NCBI GenBank assembly: GCA_022820825.1
Contig: JAJEEU010000071.1
Coordinates: 1 to 52,126 of the forward strand
Origin: Vicinamibacteria bacterium
Lineage (GTDB): Bacteria > Acidobacteriota > Vicinamibacteria > Vicinamibacterales > UBA8438
Length of the DNA: 52,126 nt
Direction of reading: 5' to 3'
In this document: positions 15,244-24,136 of the stretch, piece after piece
Position numbering within the stretch: the first letter of the stretch is position 1
Layout of the letters: each line of letters opens with the position of its first letter
The notes under the pieces: model-generated
Database searches by the model: none
What the model was told of the DNA's origin: nothing
What the model saw: only the letters and a program-made list of their open reading frames with translations
Program-made: the position numbers and the translations under genes

Positions 15244-17229
15244 ATGCCAGGCCGCACTCGGCGTCGCGCCGCCCTGGTCGTCCTGATCGCGGCCACCGCC
15301 GTGCGCGCCGACGCGCAGCCGGTGACGCCGGACTGGGAATGGCCCACGCGCGGCGCGGATCTCGCCAACACGCGCTATGCGCCGCTCGATCAGATCGACG
15401 CCGCCAACTTCGAAGACCTGGAGCTGGCGTGGCGCTTCGGAACGCACAACCTGGGCCCGCGGCCCGACTACCGCTGGCAGACGACGCCGCTCGTGGCCGG
15501 CGGCGTCATGTACACGACCGCCGGCAGCCGGCGCGCGGTCGTGGCGCTCGACGCCGCCAGCGGCGAGTTGCTGTGGGTGCACCGAATGGACGAGGGGAGG
15601 CGGGGCGAGCTGGCGACACGCGGCGGTTCGGGGCGCGGCGTTGCGTACTGGACGGACGGCGGGGAGGAACGCATCTTCTACGTAACGCCGGGCTATCGGC
15701 TCGTGGCGCTGGACGCGCAAACGGGTGTACGGATCCCCTCCTTCGGGGATGACGGCATCGTCGATCTGCGCCTGGAGATGGATCAGCCGCTCGACCTCGT
15801 GAACGGCGACGTATCGCTGCGAACGCCGCCGGTCGTGGCCGGAAACACCATCATCGTGGGCGCTTCGCACGCGCCGGGCCAGGTGCCGCGGAGCCGATCG
15901 GCCCCGAAGGGTCACGTGCGCGCCTACGACGCGCTGACGGGCGAACGGCTCTGGATCTTCCACACGATTCCGGCGGCGGGCGAGTTCGGCGCCGACACCT
16001 GGCTGAATGACTCGCGCGTCTATACGGGGCACACGGGCGTCTGGGCGCAGATCACAGTCGATCTCGAGCTGGGGCTGGCGTACCTGCCGATCGAGACGCC
16101 GACCGGTGATCACTACGGCGGGCACCGGCCCGGAGACAACCTGTTCAGCGACTCGCTGGTGGCGGTGGATCTGGAGACGGGCGAGCGGGTCTGGCACTAC
16201 CAGTTCGTGCACCACGACATCTGGGACTACGACCTCCCGTGCGGCCCGATCCTCGCCGACATCACGGTCGACGGGCGAACCGTCAAGGCGGTCGCCCAGC
16301 CCACGAAGCAGAGCTGGCTGTACGTGTTCGACAGGGCCACCGGCGAGCCGGTCTGGCCCATCGAGGAGCGCGCGGTCGAGGCCGGAGATGTGCCGGGCGA
16401 ATGGTACTCCCCCACGCAGCCGTTTCCGACAAGGCCGCCGGCCTACGACCGGCAGGGAGTCGCCATCGACGACCTGATCGACTTCACGCCCGAGCTGCGC
16501 GCGCAGGCGATGGAGATCGCGTCGCGCTACAAGCTGGGGCCGATCTTCACGCCCCCGGTGGTCAGCCGGGCAGAGGGTCCGCTCGGCACGCTGACGCTGC
16601 CGAACATCGCCGGCGGCTCGAACTGGCCCGGCGGGTCGCTCGATCCGGAGACCGGCATCGTGTACCTGGCCACCCGGACGTCGATGATGTCGCTGGCCCT
16701 GGTGGAGCCGAATGCTGCGACGTCGGACATGAGCTTCGTCGTCGGGACGGCAGCCGCCCAGGCAGGCGGACAGGACGGCGCCACGCCGATTCCGGTCACC
16801 GGGCTGCGGGTCGACGGTCTGCCGCTGGCGAAGCCGCCCTATGGACGGATCACGGCGATCGACCTGCACCGCGGCGACATCCTCTGGCAGGTCCCGCACG
16901 GCGAGACACCGGATGTGGTCAGGAACCACCCGGCGCTCGAGGGTCTCGACATTCCCCGCACCGGCAGCAGCGGCGGCGGCACGCTGGTTACGCAGACGCT
17001 GCTGATTGCGGGCGACGACTCCACCTTCACGGCGCCCGACGGCAGCCGGGCCGCCATGCTGCGCGCCTACGACAAGTCATCGGGAGCGGAGGTCGGGACG
17101 CTGCAACTGCCCGCGGCAGTGACGGGGTTGCCGATGACGTACACGATTGGCGGCGTGCAGTACGTCACGCTCGCCGTCGGCGGCGCGGGCCATGCGGCGG
17201 AGCTGTTGGCGTTCAGGTTGCCGTCCTGA
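15244..17229 (+). CDS. PQQ-dependent dehydrogenase, mGDH-like soluble form (copy 2)
   Basis: A 661-residue paralogue of the preceding gene, with its own signal peptide and AAGGAGA ribosome site. Blade motifs include 'RGADLANTRYAPLDQIDAANF', shortened here to its first blade, then 'HYQFVHHDIWDYDLPCGP', 'VFDRATGEPVWPIEERAVE', 'YSPTQPFPTRPPAY' and 'YGRITAIDLHRGDILWQVPHG'. Compared with copy 1 the segment after WDYDL has a cysteine (PCGP) and the active-site-side strand differs ('PTKQSWLYVFDR' instead of 'VSKQGFTYVFDR'), so the substrate may differ. It ends 12 bases before the convergent ankyrin gene, with no terminator hairpin visible between them. Confidence 0.92.
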   Translation: MPGRTRRRAALVVLIAATAVRADAQPVTPDWEWPTRGADLANTRYAPLDQIDAANFEDLELAWRFGTHNLGPRPDYRWQTTPLVAGGVMYTTAGSRRAVVALDAASGELLWVHRMDEGRRGELATRGGSGRGVAYWTDGGEERIFYVTPGYRLVALDAQTGVRIPSFGDDGIVDLRLEMDQPLDLVNGDVSLRTPPVVAGNTIIVGASHAPGQVPRSRSAPKGHVRAYDALTGERLWIFHTIPAAGEFGADTWLNDSRVYTGHTGVWAQITVDLELGLAYLPIETPTGDHYGGHRPGDNLFSDSLVAVDLETGERVWHYQFVHHDIWDYDLPCGPILADITVDGRTVKAVAQPTKQSWLYVFDRATGEPVWPIEERAVEAGDVPGEWYSPTQPFPTRPPAYDRQGVAIDDLIDFTPELRAQAMEIASRYKLGPIFTPPVVSRAEGPLGTLTLPNIAGGSNWPGGSLDPETGIVYLATRTSMMSLALVEPNAATSDMSFVVGTAAAQAGGQDGATPIPVTGLRVDGLPLAKPPYGRITAIDLHRGDILWQVPHGETPDVVRNHPALEGLDIPRTGSSGGGTLVTQTLLIAGDDSTFTAPDGSRAAMLRAYDKSSGAEVGTLQLPAAVTGLPMTYTIGGVQYVTLAVGGAGHAAELLAFRLPS

Positions 17230-17241
17230 AGGCGCCGCGGC

Positions 17242-18840
17242 TCAGCGGGGGGAGATAGCGTCCTCGACGGCGATGTCGCGCACCCGTTCCTGCACGTTGC
17301 CCGCCAGGCCGATAGTGGTGTCGGCGCCGAGCCGGGCAATGAACTCCGCCGTCTCCGGATACTCCTGGAAGTAGAACGACTGCTTGCTGCCCTGCGCGAG
17401 CCGGTAGGCCGTGCGGCCCCTGAAGTCGCGCGCGTCGATGTCGGCGCCGCGCTCGACCAGGAGCCCGACCACTTCGTTGAGTCCCCGGAAAGCGGCGCCG
17501 TGCAGCGCCGAGAAGTCCCCCTCGTTCACGGCATCGATGTCGGCGCCCGCGTCGAGCAGCAGCGCGACGGCCGCTTCCGCGCCGCGCGACGGCCTGCCGC
17601 GCCGCAGCGTGTAGTCGTTGGTGCATTGGCCGAGGCCCGCGGCGGCCATGAGCGGCGTCGTCCCGTCGTCGGTGGTGACGGCGTGGTCGGCTCCCGCCGC
17701 CAGCAGCGCCCGGATCACTTGCACCGCCGCATCCACGTCGCCGTCCGCGGCCGACTCCGCGCGCGGGTTCCCGTTGGCGGCGCGCGCCGCGATCCACAGC
17801 GGCGTGGCGCCGCGGAGGTCGCCCGTGCCGCACGAATAGGTCTGAAACGCGCCCCGCCGGGGCGTCGCCAGGTAGTCCTGATCGACACCGGTACCGGAGA
17901 CGCGCGCGTTCGGATCGGCGCCGCTGGCCAGGAGCGCGGCGACCAGCGCCGGCCGCTGGGCCGGCCGCAAGCGGTTCGGCAGTCCGAGCAGCGCATGCTG
18001 CTGGTTCCACTCGGCCAACCAGGGGCGGACGTTCCCGGCGGCCGCATGCAGCGCGCGGATGCCGGCCAGGCTGCCGTTCGGGTCGGCGCCCCGGTCTAAC
18101 AGGAACCTGGCGTACTCCGCCTGGCCGGCCACGACGGCGAACGGCAGGGCGTGCATGCCGGCAGACCCGCTGGCGTTCACGTCGACGCCCGCGGCGAGCA
18201 GCGTCTCCGCCATCGCGACGTCGCCGTTGCGTGCCGCCAGCATCAGCAGCGTCAAGCCCCTGGCCGTCGAGACGTGCAGGTCGGCGCCGGCGCCGACGAG
18301 CAGTCGCGCCATATCCGCGTCGCGGCCGGCCACGGCCCACATCAGGGGGGTGTTGCGCGTCTTGAGAGTGGCTGCATTGACATCGGCGCCGTGCTCCAGC
18401 AATGCGCCGACCACGGCCCGGTCCCCGGTCCCGACAGCGGTCATGAGGGGAGTGAGTCCGCTGAGCACCTCGGCGGCGTCAGGATCGGCCCCCGCACGCA
18501 GCAGCAGCTCGGCCATGCCGAGACTGGCGTTCTCGCTGGCCCGCGCGAGCGGCGTGACGCCGTGATCGTCGGCCGCGTTCGGGTCGGCCCCGGCGCGCAG
18601 CAGTAGCTCGGCCAGCGCCAGGTCGTTCCAGTGGGCGGCGTACAGCAGCGCGGTTGCGCCGTCGGCGCGCGCGGCGTTCACGTCGGCGCCGTCGAGCAGC
18701 AGGGACCGCACGGCCGCGGCGTCCTGTTCGGCTGCCGCCGCGACAATCCGCAGGTCGTCGCCGCCGCGGGCGCCGAGCGGCGCCGCGCACAAGCTGGCGG
18801 CGGCCAGAACCAGCAGCGGCCTGCCGAATTTCTTGTCCAC
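17242..18840 (-). CDS. Secreted ankyrin-repeat protein
   Basis: A 532-residue protein with a signal peptide (VDKKFGRPLLVLAAASLCAAP) followed by about twelve ankyrin repeats. Clear ones read 'DGATALLYAAHWNDLALAEL', 'HGVTPLARASENASLGMAEL', 'GLTLLMLAARNGDVAMAETL' and 'GDFSALHGAAFRGLNEVVGL'. Ankyrin repeats bind proteins and have no catalysis. The signal peptide means this one acts outside the cytoplasm, which is unusual in general but seen in Acidobacteriota. The GTG at 18840 is chosen for AGGA nine bases upstream and for the signal peptide; the frame remains open upstream into the divergent gene. It is divergent, with 66 bases between, from a DUF1592-type gene. A paralogue with a cytochrome tail sits in the same relation to the second DUF1592 gene. 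Confidence 0.88.
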   Translation of the reverse strand: MDKKFGRPLLVLAAASLCAAPLGARGGDDLRIVAAAAEQDAAAVRSLLLDGADVNAARADGATALLYAAHWNDLALAELLLRAGADPNAADDHGVTPLARASENASLGMAELLLRAGADPDAAEVLSGLTPLMTAVGTGDRAVVGALLEHGADVNAATLKTRNTPLMWAVAGRDADMARLLVGAGADLHVSTARGLTLLMLAARNGDVAMAETLLAAGVDVNASGSAGMHALPFAVVAGQAEYARFLLDRGADPNGSLAGIRALHAAAGNVRPWLAEWNQQHALLGLPNRLRPAQRPALVAALLASGADPNARVSGTGVDQDYLATPRRGAFQTYSCGTGDLRGATPLWIAARAANGNPRAESAADGDVDAAVQVIRALLAAGADHAVTTDDGTTPLMAAAGLGQCTNDYTLRRGRPSRGAEAAVALLLDAGADIDAVNEGDFSALHGAAFRGLNEVVGLLVERGADIDARDFRGRTAYRLAQGSKQSFYFQEYPETAEFIARLGADTTIGLAGNVQERVRDIAVEDAISPR

Positions 18841-18906
18841 GGATCGGGTTCCTGACGGCCTGCGGGCGATTATTTTGCGGTTGTTGAGTATATCATCGTA
18901 GCTGCC

Positions 18907-21309
18907 ATGGAACGGAGCTGCGTCGCAGCCGTTACGGCCGCGTGCGTGCTCGGCGCGGCGGCGCTGAACGCTGCCGGCGCGCAGCAGCGGGAGCCATCTC
19001 CGTCCCCGCAGCGTGCCCTCCTCGACCAGTACTGCGTCGCCTGCCACAACGACCGGCTGCAGACCGCGGGTCTGTCGCTGGAGTCGCTGGACGTCGGGGA
19101 CGTGGCGGCGAACGCGGAAACTCTCGAGAAAGTCGTCCGCAAGCTGCGCGATGGAGAGATGCCGCCAGAGGGCCGCCGCCGTCCGGACGCCGCCGCGGTC
19201 GCCAGCTTCGCCGGCTCGCTCGAAGCGGCACTGGATGCAGCCGCGCCCGTCGCTCCCGGGCGCGTGGCCTCGCGCCGCCTGAACCGCACCGAGTACGTCA
19301 ATGCGGTGCGCGACCTGCTGGCGCTGGAAATCGACGGCGCCGACTATTTGCCCGGCGACCTGGCCGGTTTCGGATTCGACAACAACGCCGACGTGCTATC
19401 GATTACACCGGCCCTGATGGCGCGCTACATGTCGGCGGCGACGAAGATCAGCCGCCTGGCGCTGGCGAGTCCCGACAATCGGCCGGCGTCGCACTTCTAC
19501 GCCGTGCCCGCCCGGGCGCGCCAGGACGCGCGCATGGACGGCCGCCTGCCGTTCGCCACGCAGGGCGGCCTGGCCGTCCGCCACACCTTTCCGCTGGACG
19601 GCGAGTACCTCTTCAAGATCCGCCTGCAGCGCAATTCCGTGTCCTACGGCATCGAGGGGATTGAAGAAGACGAGCATGCCATCGAGCTGCGCGTGGACCA
19701 CGCGCTGGTCAAGCGCTTCACGATTGGCGGCAAGTTCAGGGGCCTGGACCCGGGCACGATCATCGGCGTCGAGGAAGACGACCTGGAGGGCCAGCGGATC
19801 CATACCTATCGGCTGACCGCCGACGATCATCTCGAAGTCCGGGTGCCCGTCGGCGCCGGCACGCGGACCGTCGCCGCGGCGTTCACGCGCACCCTGCCGT
19901 CGGCCGCGGCGAGCCGCTCGCGCATAGGCATCGACAAGCTGCAGATTGCCGGCCCCTACGGCGGGCAGACGCCGGAGCACACCCCCAGCCGTGGTCGCAT
20001 ATTCGCCTGCTATCCCGCGGCCGCCGACGAGGAGGAGCCCTGCGCGCGCACGATCATCGCCACGCTTGCCAAGCGCGCGTACAGGCGTCCGGTGACGCCG
20101 GATGACGTCGAGCCGCTGCTCGACATCTTCGAAGCCGGCCGCGGCGCGGGCACCTTCGACACGGGCATGGAGCGCGCCGTGGAGGCGCTGCTGTCGTCGC
20201 CGAAATTCCTCATGCGGCTGGAGGACGAGCCGGTGGACGCAGGCGCCGTCTACCGCTTGAGCGACCTGGAGCTCGCGTCGCGGCTGTCGTTCTTCCTGTG
20301 GAAGAGCATCCCGGACGACGAGCTGGTCGAACTGGCGGCGCGCGGCAGGCTGGCGGACCCGGCCGTCCTGGCGGAGCAGGTGCGCCGCATGCTGGCGGAC
20401 CGCCGCGCCACGCGGTTCATGGACGACTTCGTGGAGCAGTGGCTGCAGGTGCGCAACATCCGCTCGCACGAGCCGGACGGCGCGCTGTTTCGCGGCTACG
20501 ACACGACGCTGCGCGACGCCATGGCGCGCGAGACGCAGCTTTTCTTCGCGAGTCAGGTGCGCGAGGACCGTCCGCTTCCGGAGCTGTTGCGGGCGGACTA
20601 TACCTACCTGAACGAGCGCCTCGCGCGGCACTACGGCATCGGCGGCGTGCTTGGCAGCCATCTGCGGCGGGTTGCGCTGTCCGACGAGAGGAGAATGGGC
20701 CTTCTCGGTCAGGGCAGCGTGCTCACCGTGACGTCGTACCCCGACCGCACGTCGGTAGTTCTGCGCGGCAAGTGGGTCCTCGAGAACCTGCTCGGCTCGC
20801 CGCCGCCGCCTCCACCGCCCAACGTGCCGCCGCTTCCCGAGAATGCGCCGGACGCGCAGCCGGAATCGTTGCGGGAGCGGATGGAGCAGCACCGCAGCAA
20901 CCCGGTCTGCGCCAGTTGCCACAACCGCATGGACGAGCTGGGATTCGCGCTGGAGCACTACGATGCGGTGGGGCGCTGGCGCGAGACCGACTCGGGGGCG
21001 CCGATCGACGCACGCATCACGCTCGCCTGCCAGCCTGTCGACGGCCCGCGCGCATTCCGGGAGGCGCTGCTCGGCTACGGGCACGACGCGTTCGTGCGCA
21101 CGGTGGTCGAGAAGCTGCTGACCTATGCCCTGGGCCGCGGCCTCGAGTACAGCGATGCGCCCGCGGTGCGGCGCCTGGTCCATGAGTTGGCCGCGAACGA
21201 TTACCGGTGGTCCGCGCTCGTCCAGGGTATCGTCGAGAGCCCCGCGTTCCGCATGCGGCGTGCGTCGCACGCCGCCGCGTCCGGATCGGGTGCGCCCGCG
21301 GGGCAATAG
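18907..21309 (+). CDS. DUF1587/1595/1592/1588/1585 cytochrome c protein (copy 1)
   Basis: An 800-residue secreted protein of the 'planctomycete cytochrome' type. After a signal peptide comes a heme motif CVACH (Cys43, Cys46, His47), then DUF1587 ('RRLNRTEYVNAVRDLLALEI', about 118), DUF1595 ('ATLAKRAYRRPVTPDDV', about 380), DUF1592 ('LSDLELASRLSFFLWKSIPD', about 447), DUF1588 ('TSVVLRGKWVLENLLG' and a proline run) with a second motif CASCH at Cys668, and DUF1585 at the C-terminus ('VVEKLLTYALGRGLEY'). The function of these proteins is not established; they always travel with DUF1552 proteins. The DUF1552 gene follows after 14 bases. Confidence 0.93.
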   Translation: MERSCVAAVTAACVLGAAALNAAGAQQREPSPSPQRALLDQYCVACHNDRLQTAGLSLESLDVGDVAANAETLEKVVRKLRDGEMPPEGRRRPDAAAVASFAGSLEAALDAAAPVAPGRVASRRLNRTEYVNAVRDLLALEIDGADYLPGDLAGFGFDNNADVLSITPALMARYMSAATKISRLALASPDNRPASHFYAVPARARQDARMDGRLPFATQGGLAVRHTFPLDGEYLFKIRLQRNSVSYGIEGIEEDEHAIELRVDHALVKRFTIGGKFRGLDPGTIIGVEEDDLEGQRIHTYRLTADDHLEVRVPVGAGTRTVAAAFTRTLPSAAASRSRIGIDKLQIAGPYGGQTPEHTPSRGRIFACYPAAADEEEPCARTIIATLAKRAYRRPVTPDDVEPLLDIFEAGRGAGTFDTGMERAVEALLSSPKFLMRLEDEPVDAGAVYRLSDLELASRLSFFLWKSIPDDELVELAARGRLADPAVLAEQVRRMLADRRATRFMDDFVEQWLQVRNIRSHEPDGALFRGYDTTLRDAMARETQLFFASQVREDRPLPELLRADYTYLNERLARHYGIGGVLGSHLRRVALSDERRMGLLGQGSVLTVTSYPDRTSVVLRGKWVLENLLGSPPPPPPPNVPPLPENAPDAQPESLRERMEQHRSNPVCASCHNRMDELGFALEHYDAVGRWRETDSGAPIDARITLACQPVDGPRAFREALLGYGHDAFVRTVVEKLLTYALGRGLEYSDAPAVRRLVHELAANDYRWSALVQGIVESPAFRMRRASHAAASGSGAPAGQ

Positions 21310-21323
21310 GAGAGACGGCCAGG

Positions 21324-22670
21324 ATGATTGTCACAAGGAAGCACATCCCCCGCCGGACGGTGTTGCGCGGGATCGGTGCGACGCTGGCCCTGCCGCTGCT
21401 CGACGGCATGGTTCCGGCGCTCACCGCCGTGGCCCGGACGGCCGCCGCGCCGGTGCGCCGGCTGGGCGTGATGTACGTGCCGAACGGCATGTCCATGCCG
21501 TACTGGTATCCGCGCGACCTCTCCGAGGGTGCGCTGGTGGACATGCCGCCGATCCTGCGCCCCCTGGACGCTTTCCGGGACAGGGTGGTCCTGTGCGGCG
21601 GACTGGCGACCGAATCGGCCAGGCTCCTGCGCGGCGGCGACCACATCAAGTCGTCCGGAACGTTCCTGACCGGGACGCCTTTCGAGGATCGGAGCGCGCA
21701 GGTGCGCGCGGCGGTCTCCATGGACCAGATTGCCGCCGCCGAGCTGGCGCAGGACACCCAGCTCGCGTCGCTGGAGCTGGGCATGGAAGACCCCGGCCTG
21801 CTCGGTTCGTGCGACGGCGGCCTGAGCTGCGCGTACACGAACACCATCGCCTGGCGCACGCCGACCACGCCGCTGCCGGTGGAGAACGATCCCCGCGCCG
21901 TGTTCGAACGGCTGTTCGGCGCCGCCGGCAGCACGGACGCCGACGCGCGGCGGATGCGCCAGAGCATCGACCGCAGCATTCTCGACTTCGTCAACGGCGA
22001 CGCGCAGGACCTGCGGCGGGCCGTCGGCCCGGAGGACCAGGTCAAGATCGAGGAGTACTTCGACGCCATACGCGACATCGAGCGGCGCCTGCGCCTGGCC
22101 GAGCAGCAGAGCCTCGAGGCGCTGCCCGCGATCGATCAGCCGGCAGGCATTCCGAGCGACTACGCGGAGCACGCCGTGCTGCTGATGGACCTGCTGGCGC
22201 TGGCGTACCAGACCGACATGACCCGCATCTGCACGTTCATGATGGGCAGGGAGGTCAGCAACCGCCCGTATCCCGAGATCGGCGTTTCGGATTCCCACCA
22301 TCCGGTGTCGCACCACCAGGATGAACCGGCCAAGCTGGAGCGGCTGAGCAAGATCAACGAGTACCACATGCAGCAGTTCGCCCACCTGGTCGGCAAGCTC
22401 GCGGCGACGCCGGAGGGCGACGGGACGCTGCTCGACCACACGCTGTTCCTGTACGGCACGGGCATCAGCGACAGCAACACGCATTTCCACGACGACCTGC
22501 CGATCATGCTGGTGGGGGGCAGCGGCACGGGCATCCGGGGCGGACGCTATGTCCGCTACCCGAAGCAGCCGCTCACCAACCTGCACCTCGCCATCCTCGA
22601 GAAGCTCGGATTCCCGATGGAGAAGCTCGGCGACAGCACGGGCAGGCTGCCGGGCGTGCTGGACGTGTAG
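21324..22670 (+). CDS. DUF1552 (HXXSHH) Tat-exported protein (copy 1)
   Basis: A 448-residue protein with a twin-arginine leader (IPRRTVLRGIGATLALPLLD). The defining HXXSHH motif of PF07586 is present as HPVSHH around residues 325-330, followed by 'LDHTLFLYGTGISDSNTHFH' and 'LTNLHLAILEKLGFPMEKLG'. The family resembles DUF1501/alkaline-phosphatase-like proteins in layout, but its reaction is not known to me. It lies 14 bases behind the DUF1592-type cytochrome gene. The ATG at 21324 has GGAGA upstream; the frame continues upstream over the previous gene's end but without a leader. It ends 18 bases from the convergent amidohydrolase gene. Confidence 0.93.
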   Translation: MIVTRKHIPRRTVLRGIGATLALPLLDGMVPALTAVARTAAAPVRRLGVMYVPNGMSMPYWYPRDLSEGALVDMPPILRPLDAFRDRVVLCGGLATESARLLRGGDHIKSSGTFLTGTPFEDRSAQVRAAVSMDQIAAAELAQDTQLASLELGMEDPGLLGSCDGGLSCAYTNTIAWRTPTTPLPVENDPRAVFERLFGAAGSTDADARRMRQSIDRSILDFVNGDAQDLRRAVGPEDQVKIEEYFDAIRDIERRLRLAEQQSLEALPAIDQPAGIPSDYAEHAVLLMDLLALAYQTDMTRICTFMMGREVSNRPYPEIGVSDSHHPVSHHQDEPAKLERLSKINEYHMQQFAHLVGKLAATPEGDGTLLDHTLFLYGTGISDSNTHFHDDLPIMLVGGSGTGIRGGRYVRYPKQPLTNLHLAILEKLGFPMEKLGDSTGRLPGVLDV

Positions 22671-22688
22671 GGAAGGCTCCCGGGCGGG

Positions 22689-24119
22689 CTAGTCGAGCCG
22701 GGCTTCGATCGCTTCCCGGGGCAGCCAGCGGCCGTTGAGCATGACGCCGGTGATCCGCTGCGCGTTGCCCACGTCGTCCAGCGGGTCGGCATCGACCAGC
22801 AGCAGGTCCGCGCGCTTGCCGACCTCGACGGTGCCGGTGTGGTCAGCGGCGCCGAGGAATTCCGCCACGTTGCGGGTGCCGGTTTCCAGCGCCTGGTAGG
22901 GCGTCAGCCCCGACGCCACGAGGGATGCCAGCTCGCGGTGCGCGGCGAAGCCCGGCGGGGTCCAGGTCTGGGGCGAGTCGGAGCCCTGCACGAACCGTAC
23001 GCCGCCGTCGTAGAGGGCTTTCAGCAGCCGCCGGCGCAGGGCGATGTACTCCCGGCGCGTCTCGAGTGGCTGCGCGGCCATGATGCGCCGCTTGCCGTCA
23101 ATCCACTGCTCCAGCACCTCGGGCGAGACGTACTCCATGCCGGGCCACGTGGCCATCGTCTCCGGCTCGTCGGGACCGCGCTGGACTTCCAGCAGGCTCT
23201 GCGTCGGCACGATCCACGCGCCCGCGGCCACGGTCTCCGCCGCGAGCGCCGGAAAGCGCGACTCGTCCACGTGCCCCGCGAGATTCGTGCCGAATATCCG
23301 TGGCTCGGGCGCGCCGGGCTCCGCTGCCGCTTCCAGGTAGCCGTCGATGTGGTCGATGGTCCGCATGCCCGCGTCGAGCACGCGGTGCAGTCCCAGCCCG
23401 GTCGGCACATGCCCGCCGAACGGCATTCCTGCCGCGTTGGCGGCGCGCGTCATCGCCTCCCACACAACCTCGTCGTCGTCGATGCCGCCGGCAATGGTGG
23501 GGTAGACCTTGATGAAGTCGTACCCCTGCGCGACGTGGTCCGCGACGAACCGCTCGGCCGCGGCAACCGACTCCACGTGCTCGTTGCGGAACGAAGGTCC
23601 CGACGTGACGATCGTCGGTCCGATCAACTCGCCGCGGGCCACGCGGTCCCGCAGCGCGATGTGCGGCGCGTAGCCGTGCGCGTTGCGGATGGTGCCGATG
23701 CCGTTCAGCACGTACATGAGCAGCACCCGCTCGATGGCTTGCTCCGGCGTCGTGAAGCGGCCGCCGACATAGGGCGCCACGTCCTCCGGAAGCAGGTGCG
23801 CGTGCATCTCGGCGAGCGCCGGCATGAGGAACTTGCCGCGCCCGTCGATGCGGGTGGCGCCCGCCGGCGCCGGCATCCCGGCGGCGTCGATCTCCGCGAT
23901 CAACCCGCCGCGGACGACCACCATCCGGTTCGGCAGCACCCGCTCGCTGTCCATGGGCACGACGCCGACCTGGTCGAACACCACCGTGCCGGTATCGGCA
24001 GCGTCCGTGTCAGCCGTGTCGGTCCGCGGTGGCGCGGCCGTGCCGCAGGCGGCCGTGCAGAGGGACAGGACGGCCGGCGCGAGCACGGCAGGCAGCGCGA
24101 AGGGGTGTCGCGTCGGCAT
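22689..24119 (-). CDS. Amidohydrolase family lipoprotein
   Basis: A 476-residue metal-dependent hydrolase of the imidazolonepropionase-like amidohydrolase group. A lipoprotein-type leader (Cys21 or Cys25 in 'LSLCTAACG') is followed by the first metal motif HAH (His106, His108 in 'ALAEMHAHLL'). A lysine in 'YDFIKVYPTI' is the probable carbamylated bridge, then come 'FGGHVPTG', 'MRTIDHIDGYL' and the final Asp in 'VQGSDSPQTW'. Members cleave dipeptides, lactams or other amides. The C-terminus has 'TGTVEVGKRADLLLVDADPL', usual for the family. The start at 24119 is 17 bases after the upstream gene's stop, at the end of a long minus-strand group. Confidence 0.9.
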   Translation of the reverse strand: MPTRHPFALPAVLAPAVLSLCTAACGTAAPPRTDTADTDAADTGTVVFDQVGVVPMDSERVLPNRMVVVRGGLIAEIDAAGMPAPAGATRIDGRGKFLMPALAEMHAHLLPEDVAPYVGGRFTTPEQAIERVLLMYVLNGIGTIRNAHGYAPHIALRDRVARGELIGPTIVTSGPSFRNEHVESVAAAERFVADHVAQGYDFIKVYPTIAGGIDDDEVVWEAMTRAANAAGMPFGGHVPTGLGLHRVLDAGMRTIDHIDGYLEAAAEPGAPEPRIFGTNLAGHVDESRFPALAAETVAAGAWIVPTQSLLEVQRGPDEPETMATWPGMEYVSPEVLEQWIDGKRRIMAAQPLETRREYIALRRRLLKALYDGGVRFVQGSDSPQTWTPPGFAAHRELASLVASGLTPYQALETGTRNVAEFLGAADHTGTVEVGKRADLLLVDADPLDDVGNAQRITGVMLNGRWLPREAIEARLD

Positions 24120-24136
24120 GTCCTGGCGGCCCTCGC

